DNA of 64,000 nt from Floridanema aerugineum (GCF_041929345.1 NZ_JBHFNQ010000214.1:37438-101437); one strand, 5' to 3'; numbered from the stretch's first letter, positions 43,957-53,465 are shown. The notes: generated by a model not told the origin, from the letters alone. Program-made: numbers and translations.

Positions 43957-45207
43957 ATGAGCCAACTTTTCCACCTCGACACTTCTATCGGGAATCCAAA
44001 TCAGTTACTCAAACTTCTAGAGTCAGAAAATTCAGCTTTAGAAGTAAGAGAGGTAATAGCAGTTTTTGGAGCATCTATTTCCCAACCAAAATTACCTAAA
44101 TTGCATCAATTTCAATTAGGGGATATTGTAACCCAAGGGCAATGTTATGGAGTAGTAACTGCGCTAAATGAAACAGACCGACCGATAACAATTACTTGGG
44201 ATGGAAATAATAATTCTGAACCTGATGTATTTGCTTACACGCTGGACGAAATTCGGTTTTTGGGAATTTCAATCATTCCTCAATTAGTTCCACTAAAAAC
44301 AATTGTAGAACTACCAGCTAATATAACTATTCAACTAGCGAATACTAAATTTGTCAAGTTCCATCAAGCGAATACTTTCTTAGTTGAAGAAGTTAGCGAA
44401 CATCATTTGGTTATCCGCTCTCTTGAAGAGCGATATCGCTTGACTAAAGAACTGTTTCCGGGAAAGCTATTTGCTTGTATTGTAGATATTGCCATCTCGG
44501 TTCAAGTACCTAGCAATTTATCTTTAATAGCCCTAAAAAATCAAGTTAAATTGCATTTAGGAATGGCTAAAGCTGTTAACGATAATTTGTCATGTTTAAC
44601 AGCAATGAAGAAACAACAATTATTTCAGAACTTGGTTTTGAAATTAGCAGGTCAGAATTATGATACTGAGGAACTAAACGAAGTTTGGTCAGCAGTGTGG
44701 GCGGAACAAATAGCCAGTTTAGCTAAGGAACAAGACTTGTACAAGTTTAAACTAAGTGAGCGGGTTTTCAGACAACGAGAAGGGTTAGAAATCTGGGGAA
44801 CTATTGTGGGGTTAAACGTTGAATTAACACGACCTTTTCAAATAAAATGGGAGCAGGGAGAAGTGCAGAATTATAGCTTGATTGAACTAAAATGTTTAGG
44901 GATTACTCCCCTCAAACCTATCATCAAATTATCGCCGAATGTTGCTTATCAAATTAGCGAAGACGGTCGTTATTTTAAAGCTTGGATTGGCTTTCGTACC
45001 AAAGGATTAGCAAAAGCTTGGTGGCGAATAATCAAAAAGCAAGTGGGATACCTCAGCCATTGGCAAGAATGTTTTAGTGTTGAATTTAAACACACAGATA
45101 AGCGTTATGAATGCGTTGTAGAAAAGTTTCGTCAAAAAACTGTAGCTAAACGATTGTTAACTTTGCAAAGATTAGCAGAAATCAACTTGGAAGAAATGCC
45201 ACGATGA
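43957..45207 (+). CDS. Protein with two SH3/KOW-like repeats (416 aa)
   Basis: Two copies of the same unit frame the protein. The first is QLGDIVTQGQCYGVVTALNE, RPITITWDG and YTLDEIRFLGISIIP. The second, about 240 residues later, is ERVFRQREGLEIWGTIVGL, RPFQIKWEQG and YSLIELKCLGITPLK. Each is followed by a 'V-LP/SPN' strand. The pattern (start strand, G-x-V, RP-I-x-W, Y-x-L-x-E-L-x-LGI) resembles small SH3/Tudor or KOW barrels that bind protein tails or nucleic acid. It follows ThiF by six bases, so it is probably in the operon. No named family is recognised. Confidence 0.65.
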   Translation: MSQLFHLDTSIGNPNQLLKLLESENSALEVREVIAVFGASISQPKLPKLHQFQLGDIVTQGQCYGVVTALNETDRPITITWDGNNNSEPDVFAYTLDEIRFLGISIIPQLVPLKTIVELPANITIQLANTKFVKFHQANTFLVEEVSEHHLVIRSLEERYRLTKELFPGKLFACIVDIAISVQVPSNLSLIALKNQVKLHLGMAKAVNDNLSCLTAMKKQQLFQNLVLKLAGQNYDTEELNEVWSAVWAEQIASLAKEQDLYKFKLSERVFRQREGLEIWGTIVGLNVELTRPFQIKWEQGEVQNYSLIELKCLGITPLKPIIKLSPNVAYQISEDGRYFKAWIGFRTKGLAKAWWRIIKKQVGYLSHWQECFSVEFKHTDKRYECVVEKFRQKTVAKRLLTLQRLAEINLEEMPR

Positions 45208-45298
45208 ACGGAAGGAAAAACAGAGCATTATACTAGCTCAAGAGACTCATTAGTGGTAAAACTTAGTAAGAGTTAACTAGCATGAGTTTCCAGCAAGA

Positions 45299-45991
45299 AT
45301 GAACCCAGAAGAACAGCAAGAAATCCTCAAGTTACGTGCTTTAAACGTCACCCCCAAACAAATTGCCCGTAAATTAGGTTTGAAAGCATCAGAAGTAACT
45401 GCATTTATCAAAGAACAAGCCGAACAAACTGCAAGAGCGAAAGCTCAAACTGGTGAATTACCACCCATAGATAAATGTCTAGCTGATACCAGATGTGCTA
45501 AAAGATTACTGTTTGAAGATAGTGATTCTCTTCAGAATGAAATCGGAGGTTTAGGGTTAGTTTTAGTAGCCAGAACTACTGGATACAACCGCTATAGCGT
45601 TTGTACTTATTTGCTAGATTACTGGTGTTTGGGTCTAAAAGATACAATCGGACCTAGAGACTTTAACAGTAATAAGTATCTAGAATTCGTGCAAAATTCA
45701 TATATGAACTTTCCCCAAGGATACCAAGAGATTACTTTAGAACAAGCACAAGCAATAGTTTTTGGTGCAATTGATTATGCCAAATCGTTGGGATTTAGCC
45801 CTCATCGAGATTTTGAACAATCACGAACACATCTGGGTGAGTGGAATGGGGAAAGTCAACTAAAATTTGGTCGGGCTGGTAGACCATTTTATATTAGCGG
45901 CCCTTACGATAATTTCCAACGAGTTATTAGTACTCTGGAAAAGACTGTGGGAGTGGGAAATTTTGATTATTTCGGTGGTTTTGAGGTTTGA
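45299..45991 (+). CDS. HTH-domain conserved hypothetical protein (230 aa)
   Basis: The N-terminus is an HTH: EEQQEILKLRALNVTPKQIA, RKLGLKASEVTAFIKEQAE. The rest is a cytosolic alpha/beta part with the motif GAIDYAKSLGFSPHRDF and RTHLGEW, and Cys in KCLADTRCAKRL. Proteins of this layout occur in many bacteria without a known role. The downstream peroxiredoxin-like gene starts where this one stops (TGAATGAG), so the two are coupled. Confidence 0.7.
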   Translation: MNPEEQQEILKLRALNVTPKQIARKLGLKASEVTAFIKEQAEQTARAKAQTGELPPIDKCLADTRCAKRLLFEDSDSLQNEIGGLGLVLVARTTGYNRYSVCTYLLDYWCLGLKDTIGPRDFNSNKYLEFVQNSYMNFPQGYQEITLEQAQAIVFGAIDYAKSLGFSPHRDFEQSRTHLGEWNGESQLKFGRAGRPFYISGPYDNFQRVISTLEKTVGVGNFDYFGGFEV

Positions 45992-45999
45992 ATGAGCTA

Positions 46000-46773
46000 A
46001 TGAGTACATATAACATTTTGAGCCAAACTGAACGTCAACGGGTAAGTGATGGAGAAGTTGTTTCAATCTTGAGTGGTTGCGAGTCTTCATCTCGAAAAAT
46101 GGTGCTAATATTGCCACAATTGGGAGATTTCGACAGCTTGGAGTATGCTTGGTGGTTGCAACGAGAAGCCCAACAGCTACAAGCACAAGGGATTGCAATT
46201 CGAGCAGTAGGAATTGGTAATTGCACTTCCGGTCAAAAATTCTGTAGTTACACTGGATTTCCGGCAGACTGTTTATTTGTAGACCCTACTGCTCAACTGC
46301 ACCAAACACTCAACCTATATTCAGGTTTATCCCTCAAACTACCAGGTTTATCGCCTGGTGCGAATGCTTGGCTCAACCTAATGCTAATGTGTGCTGGAAT
46401 TGGTAGTCCAGGGACTTTGGCAGAAGTGTTTCGCGGATACAAAGGCGACGCAAAAGCACCTCAGTTAATTGGCGACGAAGAAATTGTACGGGCTGCCCCC
46501 CTGCCTCCAATCAAAGGCTCATTCTTCAAATTGGCAGGTGGTAAAGGTTTTCAGCGTCCATTTGAGTTAGCAACTTTACGACTGCGAAATATGGCAGAAG
46601 TGCTAACAAATTGGAAAACTTACGTTCCTAACCCTGCTTATCTTACCCAACGCGGTGCGACTTTCTTGTTTAATCAGCAGGGGGAATTACTTTATGAACA
46701 TCGCGACTGTGCCATACTTGGCTTTGCTGCTGATATGAGTAATCCGCTATCTTTTCTTAAGAAAACCAACTAA
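46000..46773 (+). CDS. Peroxiredoxin-like (AhpC/TSA, PRX-like) protein
   Basis: A 257-aa protein. It has a thioredoxin-fold pattern (KMVLILPQLGDFDSLEYAWW, GIAIRAVGIGNCTSGQKFC, FPADCLFVDPTAQLHQTLNL) and a C-terminal strand GATFLFNQQGELLYEHRD, the usual end of AhpC/TSA-like domains. Cysteines at NCTSGQKFC stand near where a peroxidatic Cys is expected, though the CxxC arrangement differs from classic Prx. Such proteins are common in cyanobacterial chromosomes, and here one is carried on the plasmid-like part. It may protect against peroxide. Confidence 0.8.
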   Translation: MSTYNILSQTERQRVSDGEVVSILSGCESSSRKMVLILPQLGDFDSLEYAWWLQREAQQLQAQGIAIRAVGIGNCTSGQKFCSYTGFPADCLFVDPTAQLHQTLNLYSGLSLKLPGLSPGANAWLNLMLMCAGIGSPGTLAEVFRGYKGDAKAPQLIGDEEIVRAAPLPPIKGSFFKLAGGKGFQRPFELATLRLRNMAEVLTNWKTYVPNPAYLTQRGATFLFNQQGELLYEHRDCAILGFAADMSNPLSFLKKTN

Positions 46774-46817
46774 AGTAAGCTAGCGCTTAAGTCAAAGGTT
46801 GAAGAAATAGTAATTGA

Positions 46818-48248
46818 GTGAAATCAATGAGCCAAAATTTACTCAACCTAACCCAAACCAGCGAATCACACCAGTTTACTTTTACTCCCCAACAATCAAA
46901 AGCTATCCAACAACTAAAAGAATTTCTGATTAGCCGAAACACAATATTTCTGTTATGTGGATATGCCGGAACCGGAAAATCGACAATCATTATTCAATTC
47001 ATCAAAGAACTGCTACAACAAGGCAAAAGAATTGCTTTGAGTGCGCCCACCAACAAAGCAGTTAATATCCTCAAAAAGATGGCAACACAGCACCAAATTA
47101 TCGGAGTAGACTTTTTGACAATCCACCAACTGTTAGGGTTAGGAATGGTCAGAAAAGAACAAGATAAAGTGCTAGAGCAAACCAACTCCAGTACCCTATA
47201 CCTATACGATATCATCATTCTTGATGAATGTTCGATGGTAGGAATAGAACTGTGGAAATGGATAGAAAAAGGATTCAAGCAAACACTGTTCAACCGGAAA
47301 AAACTAATTTTGATGGGAGATCCAGCCCAATTAAATCCCATTGGAGAAAAACACAGTCCTAGTTTTAATGTAATCAATCGAGCTATCCTGACAGAAGTAG
47401 TTAGACAACCAGGAGAAAGCCCAGTACTGGACTTTATTACTAACTGTCGCTCCTTTGTAAAAAATCAAGCTAAAACTTAAATTTTCCTGCCTCATTCCCA
47501 ATACAAAAAAGGAGACAAATCGAATGGTGCTTTTAAAGTAACCAGCGAAACAATGTTAGACTATGCCATCAAAACAATCAAGCGAAAATTTGCTCTTCAT
47601 CCCGATTGTTTTAGAATTCTCTGCTGGACAAACAAAAGAGTAGATTACTACAATCAGATAATTCGAGAACAAGTTTACGGTTCGACTGCACCACCATTCG
47701 TTCCCAGCGAACGACTAATTACTAAAAAACCAGTAATAGCACCAGATGGCAAGACAGTAATTTTGCCAACTTCGACTGAATTTACCGTAAAAGAAGTAGA
47801 AATCAGTCAACATTATGGCTATCGAGTATGGCTGCTAAAAATTGTTACCGATGAGGGAATAATGCGGCAGATTTTTGTGCAGCATGAATCCGAATCCAAC
47901 CGCTACGAAGCAGAACTAGAACAAAAGCTAAAAAGTGCTAAACGAAATGGTTTCTTGTGGCGTAAATACTATTGGTTCAAAGATGATTTGTTTGCGGAAG
48001 TCGATAATTGTTTTTCTTTGACAGTACATAATTCGCAAGGAAGTACTTTTGATGAAGTAGGAATAGATGGGGATGACCTTTTCACTCGCTTATTGGTAGG
48101 AGATGATGAGAGCAAAAAACAGAAATTAAAGGAGTATCATCGTTTGTGGTATGTGTCTGGCTCCAGATGTAAAAAAAGACTATTGTTTGTCGCTCCTCAA
48201 CCTCACAAAATTGAGCGACTATTCCCCCGACAAATGACGCTTTTTTAA
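46818..48248 (+). pseudogene. RecD-like SF1B helicase with one in-frame stop
   Basis: The frame runs as one gene of about 477 codons except for a TAA at 47478-47480, after VKNQAKT. Before it are the helicase motifs: FTPQQSKAIQQL, Walker A CGYAGTGKSTI, DIIILDECSMV, LILMGDPAQLNPIGE and LTEVVRQPGESP. After it, still in the same frame, come GDKSNGAFKVTSETML, RILCWTNKRVDYYNQ, then SLTVHNSQGSTFDEV and WYVSGSRCKKRLLFV. A single CAA-to-TAA change explains the break. Intact relatives (RecD2/Dda) unwind DNA 5' to 3'. The ATG at 46827 is an alternative start. Confidence 0.75.
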
Positions 48249-48320
48249 CTAGGGAAGTAGGGAGTAGATAACTTTGATTCGCTACTCTCTATAGCAGTCT
48301 AAATGATTTGTGAACAAGAC

Positions 48321-48392
48321 TTTTTTTGAACCACGTTCGCGTAGCGGTGCGTAGCACTTAGACACGAAGGACACGAAGAAAGAAGAGAGAAG
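48321..48392. repeat. Dispersed cyanobacterial repeat, copy 2
   Basis: T-run, GAACC, a GCGTAGCG core and GACACGAAGGACACGAAG, the same layout as at 338-412. The rest of the gap 48249-48493 shows only weak pairing (AGTAGGGAGTAG with CTACTCTCT). Confidence 0.55.
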
Positions 48393-48493
48393 AAGAAATT
48401 TTTACAATTGATTTAGACTGGCTATATTCCCTATTTACTAATAATGAGTACTGCTACCGCAGCGATAAGTCGAACCATTAAATTGCTAGAATT

Positions 48494-49939
48494 ATGACAA
48501 GAATTGGACTGAAAAAATCAGTTAAAGCCAAAACATCTGACTCTAGTGTAACTTCCGCAGAAAAGTCAAATGTAGATAGTGCTAAAAAACGGCAAAAAAT
48601 TTCAAAAACTAACTTACCTACACCAACTAAAGAAGTAGCGAATGAACCCTCAGAAACTATTTCATCCCAAACCGAACAAACCTCTGAAATATCGGCTTTA
48701 CCAATACCAACACCAGTAGAAGCGATTTGCAATTCTAGAGAATTCAACGATTACGTACAGGTACTAAAAGCGATAGTTCCTAACAATAATAACCATCCGA
48801 TATTGTGCAACATTCTGATTGAAGCCGAGCCGAATTCCCAAAAGTTACAATTGACTGCATATAACCTAGAATTTGGAATGCAAGTTAGCTTTGATGCCAC
48901 AGTTAATCAACCAGGTTCTCTGACATTACCTGTTACCATACTAGCTGATATATTAGGAAAATTTCCTCAAGGTCGGCTGACAATAAACAGTGAAGTTACT
49001 ATACCCAAAGGTAACAAAGCTGCAAACACATCACCATCCATAACTGCTACCTTATCAATGCCAAGGAGTCAGCACGTTATTCGAGGATTAATCGCCAGCG
49101 AATTTCCCACAATTCCTCCAGTAAACCACAAGTTATTTTCTCTCCCAGCTAGCACGCTAATAGGGGTACTTAAAGGTAGCTTGTTTGCTGTCAGTTTGAA
49201 TGAAGCGAAACGAATTATAACAGGTGTTAACTTTAAACTTAGTTATGATGCAGAACGTGGGATTAATTGCTTAAGAATTTGGACAACAGATGGACATCGA
49301 ATTGCCATGATTTTGGGATTAAGTGAGAGCAACAACGAAGCTAATCATTGGCTGGAGGAAGCAGTAGAATTTACTGTACCTGCTAAAGTGTTGAAGCTAC
49401 TAGAACGCAATTTAAACCCGACAGAGCGCGTTTCTATTTACTACGATGGTTCGGCAGAGCAGGTAGCAAAGTATGTAGCTTTTCGTTGTCAGAATTGGCA
49501 AATGACAACCCAGTTGTTAGAAGGAAATTACCCACCATGTAACCAAATTGTTGACCCTTACAGAAGTGAGTTGAAGTACCAAATAATAGTGGAGCGATTA
49601 GCGTTAGTTAAAGCATTGGAAAGATTAGCAACTCACAGCGATAAATCCCATGTTACGGTAGGGTTAGAATTTGATTCCGAACAACAACAAATTCGAGCTT
49701 CAATTACTAATGCAGTTAGTTCCGGTCAGGAAATAATTGCTGCTAAGATTGATGGTGATAACTTGCGAGTAAAGTTAGATATTCGTTATTTAATCGATAC
49801 AATGAAAGCAGTTACAACGTCAGATTTGCGAATGCTGTTAGCTTCACCCTTGGCACCAGTGTTGATTGTACCTTTTGGTACGCCAATTTCAGGAGAAGCT
49901 GCAATCGAATCCGAATATGCAATAGCACCCCAAGAGTAA
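48494..49939 (+). CDS. dnaN: DNA polymerase III beta subunit (sliding clamp), with N-terminal extension
   Basis: The clamp part begins near residue 80 (EFNDYVQVLKAIVPNNNNHP) and has the three-domain clamp pattern: LTAYNLEFGMQVSF, SLTLPVTILADILGKFPQGR, LIASEFPTIPP, RIWTTDGHRIAMI, and a final LAPVLIVPFG region. The protein is 481 aa, longer than chromosomal clamps (usually about 370-390), mostly because of a Ser/Thr/Lys-rich N-terminal extension of about 75 residues. It precedes, on the same strand, the clamp-loader genes dnaX and holA, with a nuclease gene between them. Confidence 0.9.
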   Translation: MTRIGLKKSVKAKTSDSSVTSAEKSNVDSAKKRQKISKTNLPTPTKEVANEPSETISSQTEQTSEISALPIPTPVEAICNSREFNDYVQVLKAIVPNNNNHPILCNILIEAEPNSQKLQLTAYNLEFGMQVSFDATVNQPGSLTLPVTILADILGKFPQGRLTINSEVTIPKGNKAANTSPSITATLSMPRSQHVIRGLIASEFPTIPPVNHKLFSLPASTLIGVLKGSLFAVSLNEAKRIITGVNFKLSYDAERGINCLRIWTTDGHRIAMILGLSESNNEANHWLEEAVEFTVPAKVLKLLERNLNPTERVSIYYDGSAEQVAKYVAFRCQNWQMTTQLLEGNYPPCNQIVDPYRSELKYQIIVERLALVKALERLATHSDKSHVTVGLEFDSEQQQIRASITNAVSSGQEIIAAKIDGDNLRVKLDIRYLIDTMKAVTTSDLRMLLASPLAPVLIVPFGTPISGEAAIESEYAIAPQE

Positions 49940-49944
49940 GTGAA

Positions 49945-49983
49945 AAAGGGGGAAGGATTTTTGACTTTTCCTACTCCCTTTTT
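49945..49983. terminator. Terminator between convergent clamp and nuclease genes
   Basis: AAAAGGGGGAAGG pairs with CCTACTCCCTTTTT over most of its length and ends in a T-run. It serves dnaN and possibly the opposite gene. Confidence 0.6.
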
Positions 49984-49992
49984 CCTCTTAAA

Positions 49993-50931
49993 TCAATTAT
50001 TATTTTCTTCTGATTGAGACTGAGATACAAGTTGCTGAAAATCAGACAATGATTCAATAGTAACAGCTTGCCTATGCAACATCCTGAGTAACTCAGAATC
50101 TTGTACCAGATTAATAGCTTTTACCAACTCACTTGGCAGTTCTGTGAACCGGATTTCTAAAATTTCGATAATATCCTCTCGACGAGCTAAACGTTCAAAA
50201 GTAGTATCGTAACGCATTTGATTTTCCTCCTCAAAACGTTTGATTTCTTGACTAAACCCACTTTCCAAATCTCCTGGCAATTTCATCATCCAGTCGATTA
50301 ATCGAAATAATTCACGGATTTCAGTCCGATTATAACCTCGTTCAAATAAACTCTTAACAATGCTCAATTTCCACTCTAACCGTTCTTGAGGTTTTCCACC
50401 TGTCGCCTGTGTTTTTAGATGCGCCATAACGAGAGGAGCGAAAGGGTTTATACTTGCTTCTAAAGTTTGCCAATCCTGTTGATAGTCTAGCAACTTGACC
50501 ATCGAAAACCGCAATAAAACCCTAGTTCCCCAGATTTCATAACTGTACTCTTGGGGTCGCCAAGACTTTTCTGAGTCGGCTAAAATTGCTAAACTCGCCA
50601 CTTTTTTCCGGTAAATACCGAAAATGCGGCTGTTATAAACATACATTCTTTCCGCAAAAGTTGATTGGTATTGACTCTGCACTTCTAAATGAATCAATAC
50701 CCAAGTTTCCTGACCGTTAGTTAACCAAACTTTAACTAATTTATCAGCTTCTCTTTGTCCTAATTCGTCATCCCGCATCACTTGTCTGAGTTCGTTATCC
50801 AGAAATTCGTATGGGATTTTCCAGTCTATTTGTTCGTAGATATCCGGGAAAAAGAAAGCAATAAAAGATTTAAAGTAAACAGCGATAGCTTCTTTCCAAG
50901 GATTATCATAATCATCCCGTTGTTTAGACAT
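49993..50931 (-). CDS. Rpn-family (recombination-promoting) PD-(D/E)XK nuclease
   Basis: A 313-aa protein starting MSKQRDDYDNPWKEAIAVYF; the upstream in-frame start at 51009 would overlap dnaX and lacks a ribosome-binding site. It has DIYEQIDWKIPYEFLDNELR, ADKLVKVWLTNGQETWVLIHLEVQ (the nuclease core strands, with Glu and Gln at the end) and SRIFGIYRKKVASLAILAD. The RLxDWMMKLP segment and an acidic C-terminus follow. It is the only minus-strand gene in the 41-58 kb run, inserted between dnaN and dnaX. Such genes move often in cyanobacteria. Confidence 0.85.
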   Translation of the reverse strand: MSKQRDDYDNPWKEAIAVYFKSFIAFFFPDIYEQIDWKIPYEFLDNELRQVMRDDELGQREADKLVKVWLTNGQETWVLIHLEVQSQYQSTFAERMYVYNSRIFGIYRKKVASLAILADSEKSWRPQEYSYEIWGTRVLLRFSMVKLLDYQQDWQTLEASINPFAPLVMAHLKTQATGGKPQERLEWKLSIVKSLFERGYNRTEIRELFRLIDWMMKLPGDLESGFSQEIKRFEEENQMRYDTTFERLARREDIIEILEIRFTELPSELVKAINLVQDSELLRMLHRQAVTIESLSDFQQLVSQSQSEENNN

Positions 50932-50986
50932 ATTTCTCCTTCCCCTAGCGGGGATTCTCTGGGAACTTTTGTGAAAAACTGAACTA

Positions 50987-52375
50987 ATGCACCAACCATT
51001 ATCACTCAAATATCGACCAAAAAACCTAGCAAGTTTAGTAGGTCAAGAACCCATCAAAATCGCCCTAACAAATGCAGTAACTTCGGCTAAAATTGCCCCA
51101 GCTTATTTGTTTACTGGGCCAAGAGGAACAGGTAAAACTTCCACAGCACGCATTCTAGCCAAATCGTTAAATTGTCTTAATTCGTCAGTGACGACAGCAA
51201 ATCCTTGCCAGAAATGTGCATCATGTAAAGCAATTGATGCAGGCAATAGTTTGGATGTAAGTGAAATTGATGCAGCTAGTCATAATGGGGTAGAAGATGC
51301 TAGAGAATTAATCGAACGCAGCAATTTTGCACCAGCAATGAGTCGGTATCGGATATTCGTTTTAGATGAATGTCATCAACTTAGTAGTAGTGCTCAAAAT
51401 GCCCTGCTAAAATGTATCGAAGAACCACCATCTCATGTGGTATTTATTCTCTGTACGACTGAAGCACATAAGGTATTACCAACTATTAGTTCGCGCTGTC
51501 AAACGTTTAACTTTAAAGCACTGTCTATGGAGGCAATTGTCGCACAATTGTCACGAGTAGCTGTTCAAGAATCGATCGCCATTACAGAGGAAGCAAATAA
51601 GCTAATTGCACGACATTCAGAGGGTGGCTTAAGAGATGCTTTGCAATTGCTTTCTCAATTATCGCTGATGGGAGAACAAATTACACCAGAGCGTGTAGTA
51701 GAAGTGTCAGGTGGGATTCGTTCTCACGATTTAGCTACGATTGTCAAAGCTATCTGTGCGGGTGATGTACTGACAGTATTACAATCAGCAAGAACTCTAA
51801 TTGATAGCGGTAAAACACCGAAATTGATTTTGAGTAGCCTGTTGGCAGTTTACCGCGATTTACTGATTGTTAAAAGCGTGCCCAAAAGTGAGAATGTAGT
51901 CGTCGGAACTTTGAATTATTCGCAATTGCGACAAGTTGCTAACAGGCTAGATTTTCCTAGCATAGATGCAGCTTTGATGCAGTTACAAAAATCAGAAAGT
52001 CAGTTGAGAGTAACAACTAATGGTGCTACTTGGTTAGAAGTATGCTTGCTCAATTTAATTCACAACAACCAACGCCAACCATTACGAGAACTACCAGAAA
52101 GTCAAGAACAGCATAATCGAAATGGAAATGGCAAAGCTGAGAAATTAAGTTCTGTTTGGATGAAGGTTGTTGAAGCTACAAAACCCGCTAATCGCAGCTT
52201 ACTTTCTCGTGCCACATTAATCAGTTTAAATGAAAGTAACTGTGTATTAGCAGTTCCCACATCTGATGTAAAAAGGTTTCAAAACAACGTTGCATTGGTA
52301 GAACGAATTGTTAGCAGAGTATTGGGTTATTCGGTTACGATTGCGATTGAACAAAGGAAGGAACTGTCAGCATGA
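50987..52375 (+). CDS. dnaX: DNA polymerase III gamma/tau subunit
   Basis: A 462-aa clamp-loader ATPase. Walker A is FTGPRGTGKTSTARILAK, the zinc module is CQKCASCKAI, Walker B is FVLDECHQLSSSAQNALLKC, sensor 1 is VFILCTTEAHKVL and the SRC arginine-finger motif is TISSRCQTFNF. Domain III and a short tail follow; a long tau extension is absent, so this is gamma-like in length. It is a plasmid-borne copy that would act with the delta gene overlapping its 3' end and with the clamp upstream. No delta' (holB) gene or polymerase alpha gene is in the window. Confidence 0.93.
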   Translation: MHQPLSLKYRPKNLASLVGQEPIKIALTNAVTSAKIAPAYLFTGPRGTGKTSTARILAKSLNCLNSSVTTANPCQKCASCKAIDAGNSLDVSEIDAASHNGVEDARELIERSNFAPAMSRYRIFVLDECHQLSSSAQNALLKCIEEPPSHVVFILCTTEAHKVLPTISSRCQTFNFKALSMEAIVAQLSRVAVQESIAITEEANKLIARHSEGGLRDALQLLSQLSLMGEQITPERVVEVSGGIRSHDLATIVKAICAGDVLTVLQSARTLIDSGKTPKLILSSLLAVYRDLLIVKSVPKSENVVVGTLNYSQLRQVANRLDFPSIDAALMQLQKSESQLRVTTNGATWLEVCLLNLIHNNQRQPLRELPESQEQHNRNGNGKAEKLSSVWMKVVEATKPANRSLLSRATLISLNESNCVLAVPTSDVKRFQNNVALVERIVSRVLGYSVTIAIEQRKELSA

Positions 52376-53325
52376 TAACGCTATTAGTTGGCAACGATAC
52401 TGAAGCGATTAAGCAAGAATTAGCAACATTAAAAGCACAAACTCATCCCCGGTGGCGAGACTTTAACGTGCATCAATTTAGTGCCGAACAATTAAGTGCT
52501 GCCATGATGAGTGCTTTTTCAATTCCTTTTGGTGAAGGTGGCAAACTAATTATTGTAGAAAATTGTGATTTCAAACAGTTTGGTGAAACTGGATTAGAGA
52601 TGTTGCAACCTTTATCCATGTTACCAAAAACTACCCATTTGGTGTTTACGGCTAATTCGATTGATAAGCGACTGAAGGTAACTAAACATTTGTTATCGTT
52701 AGGTAAGCTCAAAGAGTTGGCTTTGATTCCACCTTGGCGTACTGACTTAATCGAACAAGCGCTCGGCAATACTGCTAAACAAATGCAGTTAACTATTGCT
52801 CGTGATGCTGTAAACTATTTAGCTCAAGCTATTGGTAATGATACTACCAGAATGGTGAAAGAATTGTCAAAGTTAGCTGTCTATGCCGCAGGTGCAAAAA
52901 TTACCAAAGAGCAGGCTATTGCGTTAATTCCCATCACTACAAGTAACAGTTTACAATTAGCTCAAGCATTACTAAAACGTGAAATTGTTGTCATTGTTCA
53001 AATAGTACGCGAATTACTATCTCGTGCTGAATTTCCTTTAGTAATTGTGGCTACTCTCATTACTCAGTTTAAGACTTGGTTGTGGGTAAAAGCAGCATTA
53101 GTAGCTAAACGCTCTGACTCAGAAATTGCTACTTTGTGCGGCTTAGGCAATCCCAAACGAATGTATTTCTTACGGCAAGAGATAAATGAGGTTTCGACAA
53201 ATTACTTGTCAAAAGTACTTTCGATGCTATTTGAGTTGGAAGTTGAACTAAAAAGTGGAGAAAAGGCTGATTCCATACTGCCAGCATTGTTGAGAATTGT
53301 ACAGGTACCCTCGCATACTCAGTAG
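52372..53325 (+). CDS. holA: DNA polymerase III delta subunit
   Basis: A 317-aa protein that overlaps dnaX by four bases (ATGA). It has the delta pattern: ITLLVGNDTEAIKQELATLK, AFSIPFGEGGKLIIVENCDF, THLVFTANSIDKRLKVTKHL, DAVNYLAQAIGNDTTRMVKE and LAQALLKREIVVIVQIVREL. Delta binds and opens the clamp but hydrolyses no ATP. Its fusion to dnaX and nearness to dnaN suggest a plasmid-specific loader and clamp. Confidence 0.88.
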   Translation: MITLLVGNDTEAIKQELATLKAQTHPRWRDFNVHQFSAEQLSAAMMSAFSIPFGEGGKLIIVENCDFKQFGETGLEMLQPLSMLPKTTHLVFTANSIDKRLKVTKHLLSLGKLKELALIPPWRTDLIEQALGNTAKQMQLTIARDAVNYLAQAIGNDTTRMVKELSKLAVYAAGAKITKEQAIALIPITTSNSLQLAQALLKREIVVIVQIVRELLSRAEFPLVIVATLITQFKTWLWVKAALVAKRSDSEIATLCGLGNPKRMYFLRQEINEVSTNYLSKVLSMLFELEVELKSGEKADSILPALLRIVQVPSHTQ

Positions 53326-53337
53326 ACGAAAAGCGAA

Positions 53338-53465
53338 AAGGTAGGGGTTAGGGGGTAGGGGGTAGGTGTTAGGGAATCTTTAGGTGATAGGGCTCAGGTG
53401 GTAGGGGATGGGGAAAAAGACTCTTCCCTAACACCCAACCCCTAACCCCTACTCCCCGCACCCAA
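53338..53465. repeat. G-rich/C-rich inverted repeat
   Basis: The left half has many AGGGGTTAGGGGGTAGGG units and the right half has TTCCCTAACACCCAACCCCTA. They form a long imperfect hairpin with G-quadruplex potential on the plus strand. It follows holA and may act as a terminator; similar repeats are common in filamentous cyanobacteria. Confidence 0.65.

Noticed and set aside
50932..51009. Longer start of the Rpn-like nuclease
   Set aside because: The added 26 residues overlap the dnaX start and are preceded by no ribosome-binding site, whereas MSKQRDDYD is preceded by GGAGAA.
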